A stretch of DNA of 64,000 nucleotides from Bosea vestrisii (GTDB taxonomy: Bacteria; Pseudomonadota; Alphaproteobacteria; Rhizobiales; Beijerinckiaceae): the NCBI RefSeq assembly GCF_030144325.1, contig NZ_CP126307.1, forward strand, positions 5,422,001-5,486,000. The letters are read 5' to 3'. Below are positions 43,175 to 52,123 of the stretch, one piece after another (positions within the stretch are counted from its first letter, which is position 1; the number at the start of each line of letters is the position of its first letter). Position numbers and translations under genes: made by a program. Below the pieces are notes generated by a model. It made no database searches, was not told where the DNA came from, and worked only from the letters and a program-made list of their open reading frames with translations.

Positions 43175-45388
43175 ATGGGCATGATGCGGCAATATGAGCT
43201 TGTCGACCGGGTCAAGCGCTACAACCCGAACACCGACGAGGAACTGCTCAACCGCGCCTATGTCTACGCCATGCGTGCGCACGGCACGCAGAAGCGCGCC
43301 TCGGGTGATCCGTTCTTCGCTCATCCGCTCGAAGTCGCAGCGATCCTGACCGAGCTCAAGCTCGATGACGCCACCATCGTCGCCGCCGTCCTGCACGACA
43401 CCGTCGAGGACACCGAGGCGACGCTGGAGGAAATCGAGACCCTGTTCGGGCCCGATATCCGCCGCCTCGTCGATGGGCTGACCAAGATCAAGAAGCTCGA
43501 CCTCGTCTCGAAGAAGGCAGCGCAGGGCGAGAACTTCCGCAAGCTCCTGCTCGCTATCGTCGACGATATCCGCGTGCTCCTGGTCAAGCTCGCCGACCGG
43601 CTGCACAACATGCGCACGCTGCATTATGTGCCGCCCGAGAAGCGCCTGCGTGTCGCCGAGGAGACGATCGAGATCTATGCGCCGCTCGCCGGCCGCATGG
43701 GCATGCAGGAATTGCGCGAGGAGCTGGAGGAGCTCGCCTTCCGCCATATCAAGCCGGAAGCACACGCCACCATTACCAAGCGGCTGGAGGAGGTTACCCA
43801 GCGCGAGGGCAAGGTCATCGGCGAGATCGAAAGCGATCTCAAGACCAAGCTCGCCGAGCGCGGCATCGAGGCGCAGGTCTATGGCCGGCGCAAACGGCCC
43901 TATTCGATCTGGAAGAAGATGGAGCGCAAATCCGTCTCCTTCGAGCAGCTCTCCGACATTTTTGGCTTCCGCGTCATCATCGACAAGCCGGAGGATTGCT
44001 ACCGCGTACTCGGCGTCGTCCACATGACCTGGCCGATGGTGCCCGGCCGCTACAAGGACTACATCTCGACGCCGAAGCAGAACGACTACCGCTCGCTGCA
44101 CACCACCGTGGTCGGCCCCGGCCGCCAGCGCGTCGAACTGCAGATCCGCACCGACGGAATGGACCGCGTCGCCGAGTTCGGCATCGCCGCCCATGCCCGC
44201 TACAAGGATGGCCGGACGGCGGGCGTCGTCGCCGCCGCCGACGAGAGCCGCGCCTATCAATGGCTGCGCCGCACCGTCGACCTCCTGGCCGAGGGCGACA
44301 ATCCCGAGGAGTTCCTCGAGCACACCAAGCTCGAGCTCTTCCACGACCAGGTCTTCTGCTTCACGCCCAAGGGGCGCCTGATCGCCCTGCCGCGCGGGGC
44401 GACGCCGATCGACTTCGCCTATGCGGTCCACACCGATGTCGGCAACACCGCGGTCGGCGCCAAGATCAACGGCCGGATCGCGCCGCTCCTGACAGAGCTC
44501 CAGAACGGCGACGAGGTCGAGATCACCCGCGCCGAGGGCCAGGCGCCGCCGGCCGCCTGGGAATCGCTGGTGGTCACCGGCAAGGCCAGGGCCGCCATCC
44601 GCCGTGCCACGCGCGTGGCCGTGCGCCGGCAATATGCCGGGCTCGGCCGCCAGATCCTGGAGCGCGCCTTCATGCGCGCCGAGCGGCCCTTCACCGACGA
44701 GAAGCTGAAGGCCGCGTTGAAACGGCTCGCCCGCACCGCTGTCGACGATGTGCTCGCCGCAGTCGGTCGCGGCGAGATGTTCTCTGGCGATGTGGTGAGG
44801 GCGGTCTATCCTGACCTCGAGCCGGAGAAGCGTACGACAGGGGAGGCCAAGGCGGTCCCGCCTGGCAAGGGCTGGTTCGAATTGCGCCAGGGCGAGAATC
44901 TCAAATTCAAGCTGCCCAACGAGACGCCGGGTGCCGATGCGATTCCGATCCGCGGCCTCGGCGGCGACCTGCCGGTGCGCTTCGCGCCGGGCGGCGGCGC
45001 CGTGCCGGGCGACCGCATCGTCGGCATCCTGACACCGGGCGAGGCGGTGACGATCTACCCGATCCAGTCGCCTTCGCTGGCGGCCTTCGACAACGAGCCG
45101 GAGCGCTGGCTCGACGTGCGCTGGGACCTCGACGACAAGCGCCCGCAGCGCTTCCCGGCGCGCATCCAGCTCAACTCGATCAACGAGCCGGGCTCGCTCG
45201 CCCAGATCACCACCACCATCGCCGAGCATGACGGCAATATCGACGCTGTCTCGATGGTGCGGCCGAATCCGGACTTCACCGACGTCACCATCGACCTGAC
45301 AGTCTGGGACCTGAAGCATCTCAGCGCCATCATCAGCGAACTCCGCGAGAAGCGGGTGATCAGCCGGGTCGAGAGGGTAGTGGCCTGA
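43175..45388 (+). CDS. rsh: Bifunctional (p)ppGpp synthetase/hydrolase
   Basis: The product is 737 aa. The N-terminal HD hydrolase domain has RAHGTQKRASGDPFFAHPLE and VAAVLHDTVEDTEATLEEIE. The synthetase domain has YGRRKRPYSIWKKMERKSVS and DIFGFRVIIDKPEDCYRVLG. A TGS domain (FCFTPKGRLIALPRGATPID) and a C-terminal ACT domain (NEPGSLAQITTTIAEHDGNI) complete the Rel/SpoT layout. The HD motif is intact, so both activities are likely. It makes and degrades the stringent-response alarmone. A CGTCAT repeat starts 6 bp after its stop. Confidence 0.95.
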   Translation: MGMMRQYELVDRVKRYNPNTDEELLNRAYVYAMRAHGTQKRASGDPFFAHPLEVAAILTELKLDDATIVAAVLHDTVEDTEATLEEIETLFGPDIRRLVDGLTKIKKLDLVSKKAAQGENFRKLLLAIVDDIRVLLVKLADRLHNMRTLHYVPPEKRLRVAEETIEIYAPLAGRMGMQELREELEELAFRHIKPEAHATITKRLEEVTQREGKVIGEIESDLKTKLAERGIEAQVYGRRKRPYSIWKKMERKSVSFEQLSDIFGFRVIIDKPEDCYRVLGVVHMTWPMVPGRYKDYISTPKQNDYRSLHTTVVGPGRQRVELQIRTDGMDRVAEFGIAAHARYKDGRTAGVVAAADESRAYQWLRRTVDLLAEGDNPEEFLEHTKLELFHDQVFCFTPKGRLIALPRGATPIDFAYAVHTDVGNTAVGAKINGRIAPLLTELQNGDEVEITRAEGQAPPAAWESLVVTGKARAAIRRATRVAVRRQYAGLGRQILERAFMRAERPFTDEKLKAALKRLARTAVDDVLAAVGRGEMFSGDVVRAVYPDLEPEKRTTGEAKAVPPGKGWFELRQGENLKFKLPNETPGADAIPIRGLGGDLPVRFAPGGGAVPGDRIVGILTPGEAVTIYPIQSPSLAAFDNEPERWLDVRWDLDDKRPQRFPARIQLNSINEPGSLAQITTTIAEHDGNIDAVSMVRPNPDFTDVTIDLTVWDLKHLSAIISELREKRVISRVERVVA

Positions 45389-45393
45389 GGAAA

Positions 45394-45501
45394 CGTCATG
45401 CTCGGGCTTGACCCGAGCATCTCAGGCCGGAGGAGGCTCCTATTGGCGCCTTCTCGTCCCGAGATTCTCGGGTCTGCGCTTCGCTCCCCCCGAGAATGAC
45501 G
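45394..45501. repeat. CGTCAT/ATGACG intergenic repeat, copy 1 (108 bp)
   Basis: It starts CGTCATGCTCGGG, with the palindromic GCTCGGGCTTGACCCGAGC, has an internal CCCGAGATTCTCGGG stem, and ends GAGAATGACG. Closely similar copies lie at 50229-50336 and 56368-56444. It fills most of the gap between rsh and the LysR gene. Confidence 0.85.
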
Positions 45502-45507
45502 GCCTGT

Positions 45508-46350
45508 TCAACCCGCCCTGAACGCCGCCGCCAGCTCCCTGACGAAGGCGTTGGCGCGCGGCGTCGCGACATTGCTGCGCAGCACGACCTCGAAGCTATC
45601 GAGCGCCGGCAGTCCCCAGCCGGGGCCGAGATCGACCGCCCCGCGCGGTGCGATCCGCGCCGCCAATGGCGAGACGCCGAGCCCGCCCTCGACCGCGGCT
45701 AGCACGGCCGCCATGCCGCCGCCGATGAAGGCTTCGCGCCAGGGCAGGCCGGCGCTGTCGAGCGCATCCATGGCGTGGCGACGCAGGCGGCATTCCGGCA
45801 TCAGGCTGACGAGCGGCACCGGCCCGTTCGGCTTCGCGAGCGAAGATGCACCGAACCAGCCGAAAGCGTCGCGCCGTAGCACTTCGCCGGTGCGTCCGGG
45901 CCCGAGCCGGCGGATCACTGCGACATCGAGCTCACCGCGCTCGAATGCCGTGTCGAGCGCCGCGGACGGCTCGATGCGCAGGCCGATTACCAGCGAGGGG
46001 TCGTGCTTGGCCAGCCGTGCCAGCAGGGCAGGGGCGTCGGCCCCGACCGCCTGCTCGCTGATGCCGATGGTGATGCGCTCCTGAACCTGCTGGAAAGAGG
46101 TCAGTGCGCGCTCATGCGCCGCCATCAGCTCGCGCGCCGCTGGTAGGAAGCGCTCGCCCTCGGCGGTCAGTCTGACCAGCCGGGGATGCCGCTGCAGCAG
46201 CAATTGGCCGAGTGCCTCCTCAAGCTTCTTGACCCGTGTGCTGATCAGGGACTGCGCCGTGCCCAGCGCCTCGGCAGCACGGGTGAAGCTGGAGAGTTCG
46301 GCCGCATGCAGGAAGGCGCTGACGCCGTCGAGGTCGAGTGTGCTGCTCAT
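45508..46350 (-). CDS. LysR-family regulator
   Basis: The product is 280 aa from the ATG at 46350; the frame runs on to 46524 over the divergent promoter and was rejected. The HTH is LDGVSAFLHAAELSSFTRAA and EALGTAQSLISTRVKKLEEA, and the effector domain includes ITIGISEQAVGADAPALLAR and GMAAVLAAVEGGLGVSPLAA. It is divergent from a tautomerase gene and likely regulates it. The 115-bp gap holds a TTTGAT-N12-ATCAAA inverted repeat that fits a LysR site. Confidence 0.9.
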   Translation of the reverse strand: MSSTLDLDGVSAFLHAAELSSFTRAAEALGTAQSLISTRVKKLEEALGQLLLQRHPRLVRLTAEGERFLPAARELMAAHERALTSFQQVQERITIGISEQAVGADAPALLARLAKHDPSLVIGLRIEPSAALDTAFERGELDVAVIRRLGPGRTGEVLRRDAFGWFGASSLAKPNGPVPLVSLMPECRLRRHAMDALDSAGLPWREAFIGGGMAAVLAAVEGGLGVSPLAARIAPRGAVDLGPGWGLPALDSFEVVLRSNVATPRANAFVRELAAAFRAG

Positions 46351-46362
46351 TTCAGATCGCAA

Positions 46363-46386
46363 TTTGATATCATTGATATAATCAAA
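46363..46386. promoter_or_regulatory. LysR-type site TTTGAT-N12-ATCAAA
   Basis: The inverted repeat TTTGAT (46363-46368) and ATCAAA (46381-46386) lies in an unusually AT-rich stretch between the divergent LysR and tautomerase genes, 13 bp before the regulator start. The spacing is close to the T-N11-A pattern. Its regulatory role is inferred. Confidence 0.5.
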
Positions 46387-46465
46387 GATACTGTTTTCAG
46401 ATTGAACGGGCAAGCCTAGTTTCAGGGCGTCGGCGGCAGCGTCCGCCTCGCTCATGGAGTTCGTC

Positions 46466-46849
46466 ATGCCTCTGATCCGGATTTCGATGCGCCGCGGCCG
46501 CCCGGCCTCGCACCCCGCCGCCATCGTCGACGGCGTCTACCGCGCCCTGCGCGCGACCTTCGAAGTGCCGGAGAACGACCTCTTCGCCGTGGTGCACCAG
46601 CACGAGGCCGAGGAATTCATCTTCGACAACAACTATTTCGGCTTCAACCGCAGCGACGCGCTGGTGATCATCCAACTCGTCGTCGCCAATACCCGCGGCG
46701 TCACCCAGAAGAAGGCGCTCTACGCCGCGATCGCCGAGAACCTGCAGAAGGAGCCGGGCCTGAAGCCCGACGACATCTTCATCAACCTCGTCGAGGTCAA
46801 GCGCGAGGACTGGTCGTTCGGCGGCGGGGTCGCGCAGTACGTGGCGTGA
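46466..46849 (+). CDS. Tautomerase-family protein
   Basis: The product is 127 aa from the ATG at 46466, chosen because it places Pro directly after Met (MPLIRISMRRGRPASHPAAI). This exposes the catalytic N-terminal proline of the 4-oxalocrotonate tautomerase superfamily. It is longer than the 62-residue 4-OT and fits the two-unit or MSAD-like class (AEEFIFDNNYFGFNRSDALV, IIQLVVANTRGVTQKKALYA). It isomerises or dehalogenates small keto acids in the cytoplasm. Its substrate is unknown; the divergent LysR probably controls it. Confidence 0.88.
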   Translation: MPLIRISMRRGRPASHPAAIVDGVYRALRATFEVPENDLFAVVHQHEAEEFIFDNNYFGFNRSDALVIIQLVVANTRGVTQKKALYAAIAENLQKEPGLKPDDIFINLVEVKREDWSFGGGVAQYVA

Positions 46850-46872
46850 GCTGACCTTGCCGGACAGGCGCG

Positions 46873-47016
46873 GGGAACCCTCTCCTGTAAGGAGAGGGCA
46901 GGGTGAGGTGTAGGCCGATGGACCCGTTGCGCGAGCGCTGACCGCGGTCGGGTTCAGGCTTACGATTTCTCTCCGAACACCTCACCCCTACCCCTCTCCT
47001 TCCAGGAGAGGGGATC
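46873..47016. repeat. Inverted-repeat element with CCCTCTCCT arms
   Basis: The left end (near 46876) has ACCCTCTCCT, a short gap, AGGAGAGGG and CAGGGTGAGGTG. The right end has the reverse series CACCTCACCC and CCCCTCTCCTTCC, then AGGAGAGGGG. Each end is a small hairpin and the two ends pair with each other. The region between tautomerase and recO holds no gene. Confidence 0.75.
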
Positions 47017-47089
47017 CCGCGTTTCTGCTGACACGCTTCAGCACAGTGGCACTGGAAACTCACCCCTCATTGCCTCTAACTCTCCCCGC

Positions 47090-47818
47090 ATGGAATGGAG
47101 CGACGAGGGCACGATCATCGGCGTCAGGCGTCATGGCGAGAGCGCCGTGATCCTGGAGGCGATGACGCGCGATCATGGTCGTCATCTTGGCCTCGTCCGC
47201 GGTGGCCGCTCCAGCAAGCAGCAGCCGGTGCTGCAGCCCGGCAATCTCGTCTCGCTGATCTGGCGGGCGCGGCTCGACGAGCATCTCGGCGAATACAAGG
47301 TCGAGCTCTTGACCTCGCATGCGGCCAGGCTGATGGCCCAACCGGTCGCGCTCTACGGGCTCGCCAATGTCGCAGGGCTGCTGCGCCTGCTGCCGGAGCG
47401 CGATCCGCATCCCGGCCTCTATGAGGGGCTGGCAGTGCTGCTAGCCCATCTCGACGAGATCGCTATCGCCCCGGCGCTGATGGTGCGCTTCGAGCTCGCG
47501 ATGCTGTCGGAGCTCGGCTACGGGCTTTCGCTCGAACGCTGCGCCGTCACCGGCCTGCGCGAGGAGCTCAGCCACGTCTCGCCGAAATCGGGCAAGGCCG
47601 TGAGTCGCAAAGCCGCCGAGCCTTATCTCGACCGGCTCCTCGCCTTGCCGGCCTTCCTGAGCGAGGGGCAGGGCGCGCGCCGGCCGGCGCCGGCCGAGGT
47701 CGCCGCGGGCTTTGCACTGACCGGTTTCTTCCTGCGCCGTGACCTCTACGAGCCGCGCGGTTTGCTGGAGCCACCAGAGCGGGTGCGCCTGCTGGAACTG
47801 GCGGCAAGAATCCCCTGA
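47090..47818 (+). CDS. recO: DNA repair protein RecO
   Basis: The product is 242 aa. It begins MEWSDEGTIIGVRRHGESAV, with the N-terminal OB-fold region LGLVRGGRSSKQQPVLQPGN, a helical part ALMVRFELAMLSELGYGLSL and ERCAVTGLREELSHVSPKSG. The zinc cysteines of many RecO proteins are reduced; only one Cys is seen. It helps RecR load RecA on SSB-coated DNA. parC follows 157 bp later, as in other Rhizobiales. era, usually adjacent, is 13 kb away. Confidence 0.94.
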   Translation: MEWSDEGTIIGVRRHGESAVILEAMTRDHGRHLGLVRGGRSSKQQPVLQPGNLVSLIWRARLDEHLGEYKVELLTSHAARLMAQPVALYGLANVAGLLRLLPERDPHPGLYEGLAVLLAHLDEIAIAPALMVRFELAMLSELGYGLSLERCAVTGLREELSHVSPKSGKAVSRKAAEPYLDRLLALPAFLSEGQGARRPAPAEVAAGFALTGFFLRRDLYEPRGLLEPPERVRLLELAARIP

Positions 47819-47975
47819 TTTCTGCGGTTTTTCCGCCAGTCCCGCTTTGCTTCGCTTGCATCCGGGCTGCATCGTTGCATCAAGTGATTCGGGCCCTTAT
47901 TCCCTCGTGTTTGCGAGGTATGGACCGGTGTCGGCCCCTCAGCTGGGCTGCGTGTCGAACTAGGTTGGTAGAAGC

Positions 47976-50246
47976 ATGGGCAAACCCGTCGAGCCGCCTC
48001 CGGAGGAGGAAGCCGAGCGCGTCGATCTGAAGAGCGCGCTTGAGGAGCGCTACCTCGCCTATGCGCTCTCGACGATCATGCACCGCGCTCTGCCGGATGC
48101 GCGCGACGGCCTGAAGCCGGTCCATCGCCGTATCCTCTATGCGATGCGCCTGCTGCGGTTGAACCCCGACGTCGTCCACCGGAAATGCGCGAAGATCGTC
48201 GGCGACGTCATCGGCGGCTTTCACCCGCATGGCGATCAGTCGGTCTACGACGCCCTGGTTCGCCTCGCCCAGGATTTCGCCCAGCGCTATCCGCTCATCG
48301 ACGGACAGGGCAATTTCGGCAACATCGACGGCGATAACGCCGCCGCCTACCGCTACACCGAAGCGCGCATGACCGAGGTCGCGCGTCTCCTGCTCGACGG
48401 CATCGAGGAGGACGCGGTCGATTTCCGTCCGACCTACAATGCCGAGGACGAGGAGCCGATGGTGCTCCCGGCCGCCTTCCCGAACCTGCTCGCCAACGGT
48501 TCGCAGGGCATCGCCGTCGGCATGGCGACCTCGATCCCGCCGCACAACGCCGCCGAGCTCTGCGACGCGGCGCTCTATCTGATCCAGCATCCGGACACGA
48601 CCTCAGAGCAGTTGATGACCTTCGTGCCGGGGCCGGATTTCCCGACCGGCGGCATCATCGTCGAGACGCGCTCGTCGATGGTCGAGACCTACCGCACCGG
48701 CCGTGGTGGCTTCCGCACACGGGCGCGCTGGCATGTCGAGGACCAGGGTAGAGGCACCTGGTTCGTCGTCGTCACCGAGATCCCCTACGGGGTCCAGAAG
48801 GGCCGGCTGATCGAGAAGATCGCCGAATTGCTCAACGACCGGAAACTGCCGCTGGTCGCCGACCTGCGCGACGAGTCGGCCGAGGATATCCGCGTCGTCA
48901 TCGAGCCGCGCGCCCGCAATGTCGACGCCAACCTGATGATGGAATCGCTGTTCAGGCTCTCCGAGCTGGAATCGCGCATTCCGATGAACATGAACGTGCT
49001 GACCGGCGGCGTCGTGCCGCGCGTGCTCAGCTTGGCTGAAGCGCTGCGCGCCTGGCTCGACCATCGCCGCGACGTGCTGGTCCGGCGCTCGCGCTTCCGT
49101 CTCGGTCAGATCGAGAAGCGCCTCGAAATCCTCGCCGGCCTGTTGATCGTCTATCTCGACCTCGACCGGGTGATCAAAATCATCCGCGAGGAGGACGAGC
49201 CGAAGCTCGAGCTGATGAAGGCCTTCGCGCTCAACGAGGTCCAGGCCAACGCCATCCTCGACACCCGCCTGCGCGCCTTGCGCAAGCTCGAGGAGATGCA
49301 GCTCAAGACCGAATTCGACGAGCTGACCCAGGAGAAGGGCCAGATCGAGGGCCTGATCGCCTCCGATGCGCAGCAGTGGAAGACGATCTCCTGGGACATC
49401 CGCGAGGTGAAGAAACTGTTCGGCCCGGAGACGGCGATCGGCAAGCGCCGCACCACCTTCGCCGACATGCCCGACACCGCCGATATCGACCTGACCCAGG
49501 CCATGGTCGAGCGCGAGCCGGTGACGGTGGTGATCTCGAAGAAGGGCTGGATCCGGGCGTTGAAGGGCCACGTCCAGGACCTCTCGACACTGTCTTTCAA
49601 GGGGGACGACGGCCTCCGCACCGCCTTCTTCAGCGAGACGACGTCCAAGATCTTGGTGATGGCGACCAACGGCAAGGTCTTCACGCTGGAGGCCTCGAAG
49701 CTGCCGGGCGGGCGCGGCTTCGGCGATCCGATCCGGCTGATGATCGAGCTGGAGGAGAGCGCCGAGATCGTCGCCGCCTTCCCCTACAGGGCAGGCCTGA
49801 AGCTTCTGGTCGCCAGCACGGAGGGGCGTGGCTTCGTCGTGCCGACCGACGACATCGTCGCCAATACCCGCAAGGGCAAGCAGGTGCTCAATGTCGACCT
49901 GCCGGCCGAGGCCGTGCTCGTCGTGCCGGCCGAGGGCGACCATGTCGCGATCATCGGCCAGAACCGCAAGCTGCTCTGCTTCCCGCTGTCCGAGGTTGCT
50001 GAGATGGGCCGCGGCAAGGGTGTCAGGCTGCAGCGCTACAAGGATGGCGGCCTGTCGGACGCCAAGGTCTTCAAGCTCGAGGACGGGCTGACCTGGCTCG
50101 ATTCCTCGAACCGGACCTGGACGGTGGCGCAGGCCGAATTGCTCGAATGGCTCGGCCACCGCGCCGAGGCCGGCCGCCTGCCGCCCAAGGGCTTCCCGAA
50201 GAACAACAGGTTCGGGGGTAGTGAAGAGCGTCATGCTCGGGCTTGA
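47976..50246 (+). CDS. parC: DNA topoisomerase IV subunit A
   Basis: The product is 756 aa. The N-terminal breakage-reunion domain has LPDARDGLKPVHRRILYAMR, the quinolone-region sequence GGFHPHGDQSVYDALVRLAQ and the catalytic Tyr in AAYRYTEARMTEV at about residue 127. A C-terminal beta-pinwheel follows. It decatenates replicated chromosomes with ParE. The normal C-terminus appears to be replaced by a short GSEERHARA tail: the gene's stop TGA at 50244-50246 lies inside a CGTCAT repeat that begins at 50229. ParC is usually followed by other sequence, so the tail may have been altered by repeat insertion. Confidence 0.95.
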   Translation: MGKPVEPPPEEEAERVDLKSALEERYLAYALSTIMHRALPDARDGLKPVHRRILYAMRLLRLNPDVVHRKCAKIVGDVIGGFHPHGDQSVYDALVRLAQDFAQRYPLIDGQGNFGNIDGDNAAAYRYTEARMTEVARLLLDGIEEDAVDFRPTYNAEDEEPMVLPAAFPNLLANGSQGIAVGMATSIPPHNAAELCDAALYLIQHPDTTSEQLMTFVPGPDFPTGGIIVETRSSMVETYRTGRGGFRTRARWHVEDQGRGTWFVVVTEIPYGVQKGRLIEKIAELLNDRKLPLVADLRDESAEDIRVVIEPRARNVDANLMMESLFRLSELESRIPMNMNVLTGGVVPRVLSLAEALRAWLDHRRDVLVRRSRFRLGQIEKRLEILAGLLIVYLDLDRVIKIIREEDEPKLELMKAFALNEVQANAILDTRLRALRKLEEMQLKTEFDELTQEKGQIEGLIASDAQQWKTISWDIREVKKLFGPETAIGKRRTTFADMPDTADIDLTQAMVEREPVTVVISKKGWIRALKGHVQDLSTLSFKGDDGLRTAFFSETTSKILVMATNGKVFTLEASKLPGGRGFGDPIRLMIELEESAEIVAAFPYRAGLKLLVASTEGRGFVVPTDDIVANTRKGKQVLNVDLPAEAVLVVPAEGDHVAIIGQNRKLLCFPLSEVAEMGRGKGVRLQRYKDGGLSDAKVFKLEDGLTWLDSSNRTWTVAQAELLEWLGHRAEAGRLPPKGFPKNNRFGGSEERHARA

Positions 50247-50336
50247 CCCGAGCATCTCAGGCCGGAGGAGGCTTTAGTCGGTGACGTCTGGTCCCGAGAT
50301 TCTCGGGTCTGCGCTTCGCTTCGCCCGAGAATGACG
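50229..50336. repeat. CGTCAT/ATGACG intergenic repeat, copy 2 (108 bp)
   Basis: It is nearly the same as copy 1, with the GCTCGGGCTTGACCCGAGC palindrome, the CCCGAGATTCTCGGG stem and CGTCAT/ATGACG ends. Its first 18 bp encode the last residues and the stop codon of parC. Confidence 0.85.
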
Positions 50337-50396
50337 CTGTCTCAATGGTTTGCGTCAATCTGCTGACTCAACTCGCCAGCGCCTTGACTCATGTCC

Positions 50397-51002
50397 TCAG
50401 CGGATCGCCGATCCAATGACGCCGACTTCCAGTCCGAGCGTGACATTGTTGGTCACTGCCCAGGCGATGCCGGCGCGCGCTTCGGGCCTGAGCGCGATGT
50501 CGGAGCGCGAGAACGGTGTGAAGAACGGCGTCGCGCCGTAGCGGAAGGTCTCGTTGGCTGCGGCCAGGCCGACACTCGTATAGAGCAGCACGTCGGGCGT
50601 CGCGAACACGCCGGCCTTGAGCTGGAAGGCGCCGGCGACGTCTCGGGTATAGCTCGCCTGATTGAAGCCCGGATTGGCGTAGCCGCCGAAGGCCGGGGAG
50701 AACTCCAGGGCGCCAGCGATGCCGTAGACGAAATCGCCGTCGCGCCACATCTTGCCGGCCTCGAGCCCGATCACTGGGCCGGCCGAGGTGCCGAAGCGCT
50801 TCGAGCTCGTGACCTGGAAGCCGCTGGAGATGCGGGCATACGATCCTTCCCATTTGACGCCGCCGGGCGCCAAGGTCGGCTCGGACCAGGCGAAGGAGGG
50901 CAGGATTCCGAAGCCGGAGAGCGGCAGGAAGGCCTGTGCTTGCGCCGGAGCGCTGGTCGCCATCAGCGCCGCCATGGCGGCGCCGGCCGAGAAAAGCTTC
51001 AT
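50397..51002 (-). CDS. Small outer-membrane beta-barrel protein
   Basis: The product is 201 aa from the ATG at 51002. A signal peptide MKLFSAGAAMAALMATSAPA ends near AQA-Q. The mature chain is an alternating amphipathic beta pattern (YARISSGFQVTSSKRFGTSA, GPVIGLEAGKMWRDGDFVYG, AGAFQLKAGVFATPDVLLYT) like the OmpW/Omp25-like 8-strand barrels of Hyphomicrobiales. It ends VIGSAIR rather than with Phe or Tyr, so it may not be recognised by BAM in the standard way. No genetic partner is obvious. Confidence 0.8.
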   Translation of the reverse strand: MKLFSAGAAMAALMATSAPAQAQAFLPLSGFGILPSFAWSEPTLAPGGVKWEGSYARISSGFQVTSSKRFGTSAGPVIGLEAGKMWRDGDFVYGIAGALEFSPAFGGYANPGFNQASYTRDVAGAFQLKAGVFATPDVLLYTSVGLAAANETFRYGATPFFTPFSRSDIALRPEARAGIAWAVTNNVTLGLEVGVIGSAIR

Positions 51003-51091
51003 GCGTGCGCTGCCCGCAGTCAGGATCATGCTCATGGCATAGCAGGTGAGGGCCGGATTGTCGCGCTTTTGTGGCGGCAGTTACACCGCCG

Positions 51092-51114
51092 GCTCAGCTC
51101 AGCTCAGCTCAGCT
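51092..51114. repeat. GCTCA pentanucleotide repeat (four copies)
   Basis: Four tandem GCTCA units and a partial fifth cover the 3' end of the DUF2336 gene and the gap. The DUF2336 stop (TGA on minus, 51104-51106) lies inside the repeat. Confidence 0.85.
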
Positions 51115-52123
51115 TGGTCTTGAGGCGCAGGAAGCGCATCGTCCGCTCGGCGGTCGCCATGTCGAGCTGCTCATAGGCTTTAAGGTCGTCCTCGATGTCC
51201 TTGGCCTTGAAGTAGAGGCGCCGCCCCCGCAGCTGCAGCACCTCATGGAAGGTGTCCTTGCCGAGTTCCAGGGTGCGCGCGAGCACGGCAATGCCGCTGA
51301 CGTCGCGCTGCAGCAGCACACGCAGGGCCTGCTCGTTGCTGACGTCGGCACGGGTCGCGATCACCTGCGCCAGGTGAAAGGCGCGATCCTCCTCCGCCAG
51401 CATCGTGACGACCTCGTCGAGGCTGCGATCTCCGGCCTGAAGATCGGCGATCAGCAACCGAACCTCGCGGCGCTGCTGCCGCGCTTGCCGGGCCATTGCC
51501 GCAGCCTGGTGCGAGCGCGTCTCGGCGCTGGGGTCCGACATCTGCTCGACGATGCGCAGCACGCGCTCGGCGCGCTGCGGCGTCAGGTCGGAGCGGCGCG
51601 CCAGTGCCTCGCCCACCGCGGCATCGTCGCCGCCGCGCTGCAGCAGCCGGTCGAAGCCGTGCTCGGAGAACTGGGCGCCCTCATTGCCGGAGACGCTGCG
51701 TAGCACCGTCGAATCGCCACGCTCGACCAGGATATCGGTGACGCCCTCCGACAGGCGGGCGCGCTCGGCGATGGCCGCCAGATGCTCCTGCGTCTGGCTG
51801 ATGGCGATGGCTGCGAGGTCGGTATCGGTCAGGACCGGCGAAAGCTTGAGCACCAGCCGGGCGACTTCGCTGTCGCTATCGTTGGCCAGGGACACTGCGA
51901 CCGGGCGCGGCAGCGTCGAGGTCTCAGCGACGGAATCCGCATATTCGCGGCGACCTGCTGCGTCGAGATGCGGCAAGGAGCGCAGCGCGATGTCGCCGTA
52001 GTGCTCCTGCGATTCCTCACTCGGATCAGCATCGAGCAGAAAGAGGTCGGTGACGGCGTTGAGAAGCTTGCGCCGGGAATCGGAGGACATATCCGCCGGC
52101 ATGCGGGACAAGGACTGGAGCAT
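51104..52123 (-). CDS. DUF2336 protein
   Basis: The product is 339 aa, mostly alpha-helical, with repeated short units such as LPHLDAAGRREYADSVAETS, LANDSDSEVARLVLKLSPVL and LARRSDLTPQRAERVLRIVE. These match the DUF2336 family of alphaproteobacteria, helical-repeat proteins of unknown function. There is no signal peptide or membrane helix. The gene is divergent from opgG with a 257-bp gap. Its last codons overlap a GCTCA repeat. Confidence 0.85.
   Translation of the reverse strand: MLQSLSRMPADMSSDSRRKLLNAVTDLFLLDADPSEESQEHYGDIALRSLPHLDAAGRREYADSVAETSTLPRPVAVSLANDSDSEVARLVLKLSPVLTDTDLAAIAISQTQEHLAAIAERARLSEGVTDILVERGDSTVLRSVSGNEGAQFSEHGFDRLLQRGGDDAAVGEALARRSDLTPQRAERVLRIVEQMSDPSAETRSHQAAAMARQARQQRREVRLLIADLQAGDRSLDEVVTMLAEEDRAFHLAQVIATRADVSNEQALRVLLQRDVSGIAVLARTLELGKDTFHEVLQLRGRRLYFKAKDIEDDLKAYEQLDMATAERTMRFLRLKTKLS

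Noticed and set aside
42569..45319. 916-codon open frame antisense to rsh and rpoZ
   Set aside because: It spans two well-supported genes and their terminator; the composition is typical of a shadow.
48603..50255. 550-codon open frame antisense to parC
   Set aside because: Shadow of parC with no recognisable fold or start signal.
51092..51114. GCTCA repeat as a phase-variation switch of the DUF2336 gene
   Set aside because: The reading frame meets a stop in the first unit whatever the copy number, so slippage cannot change the product.
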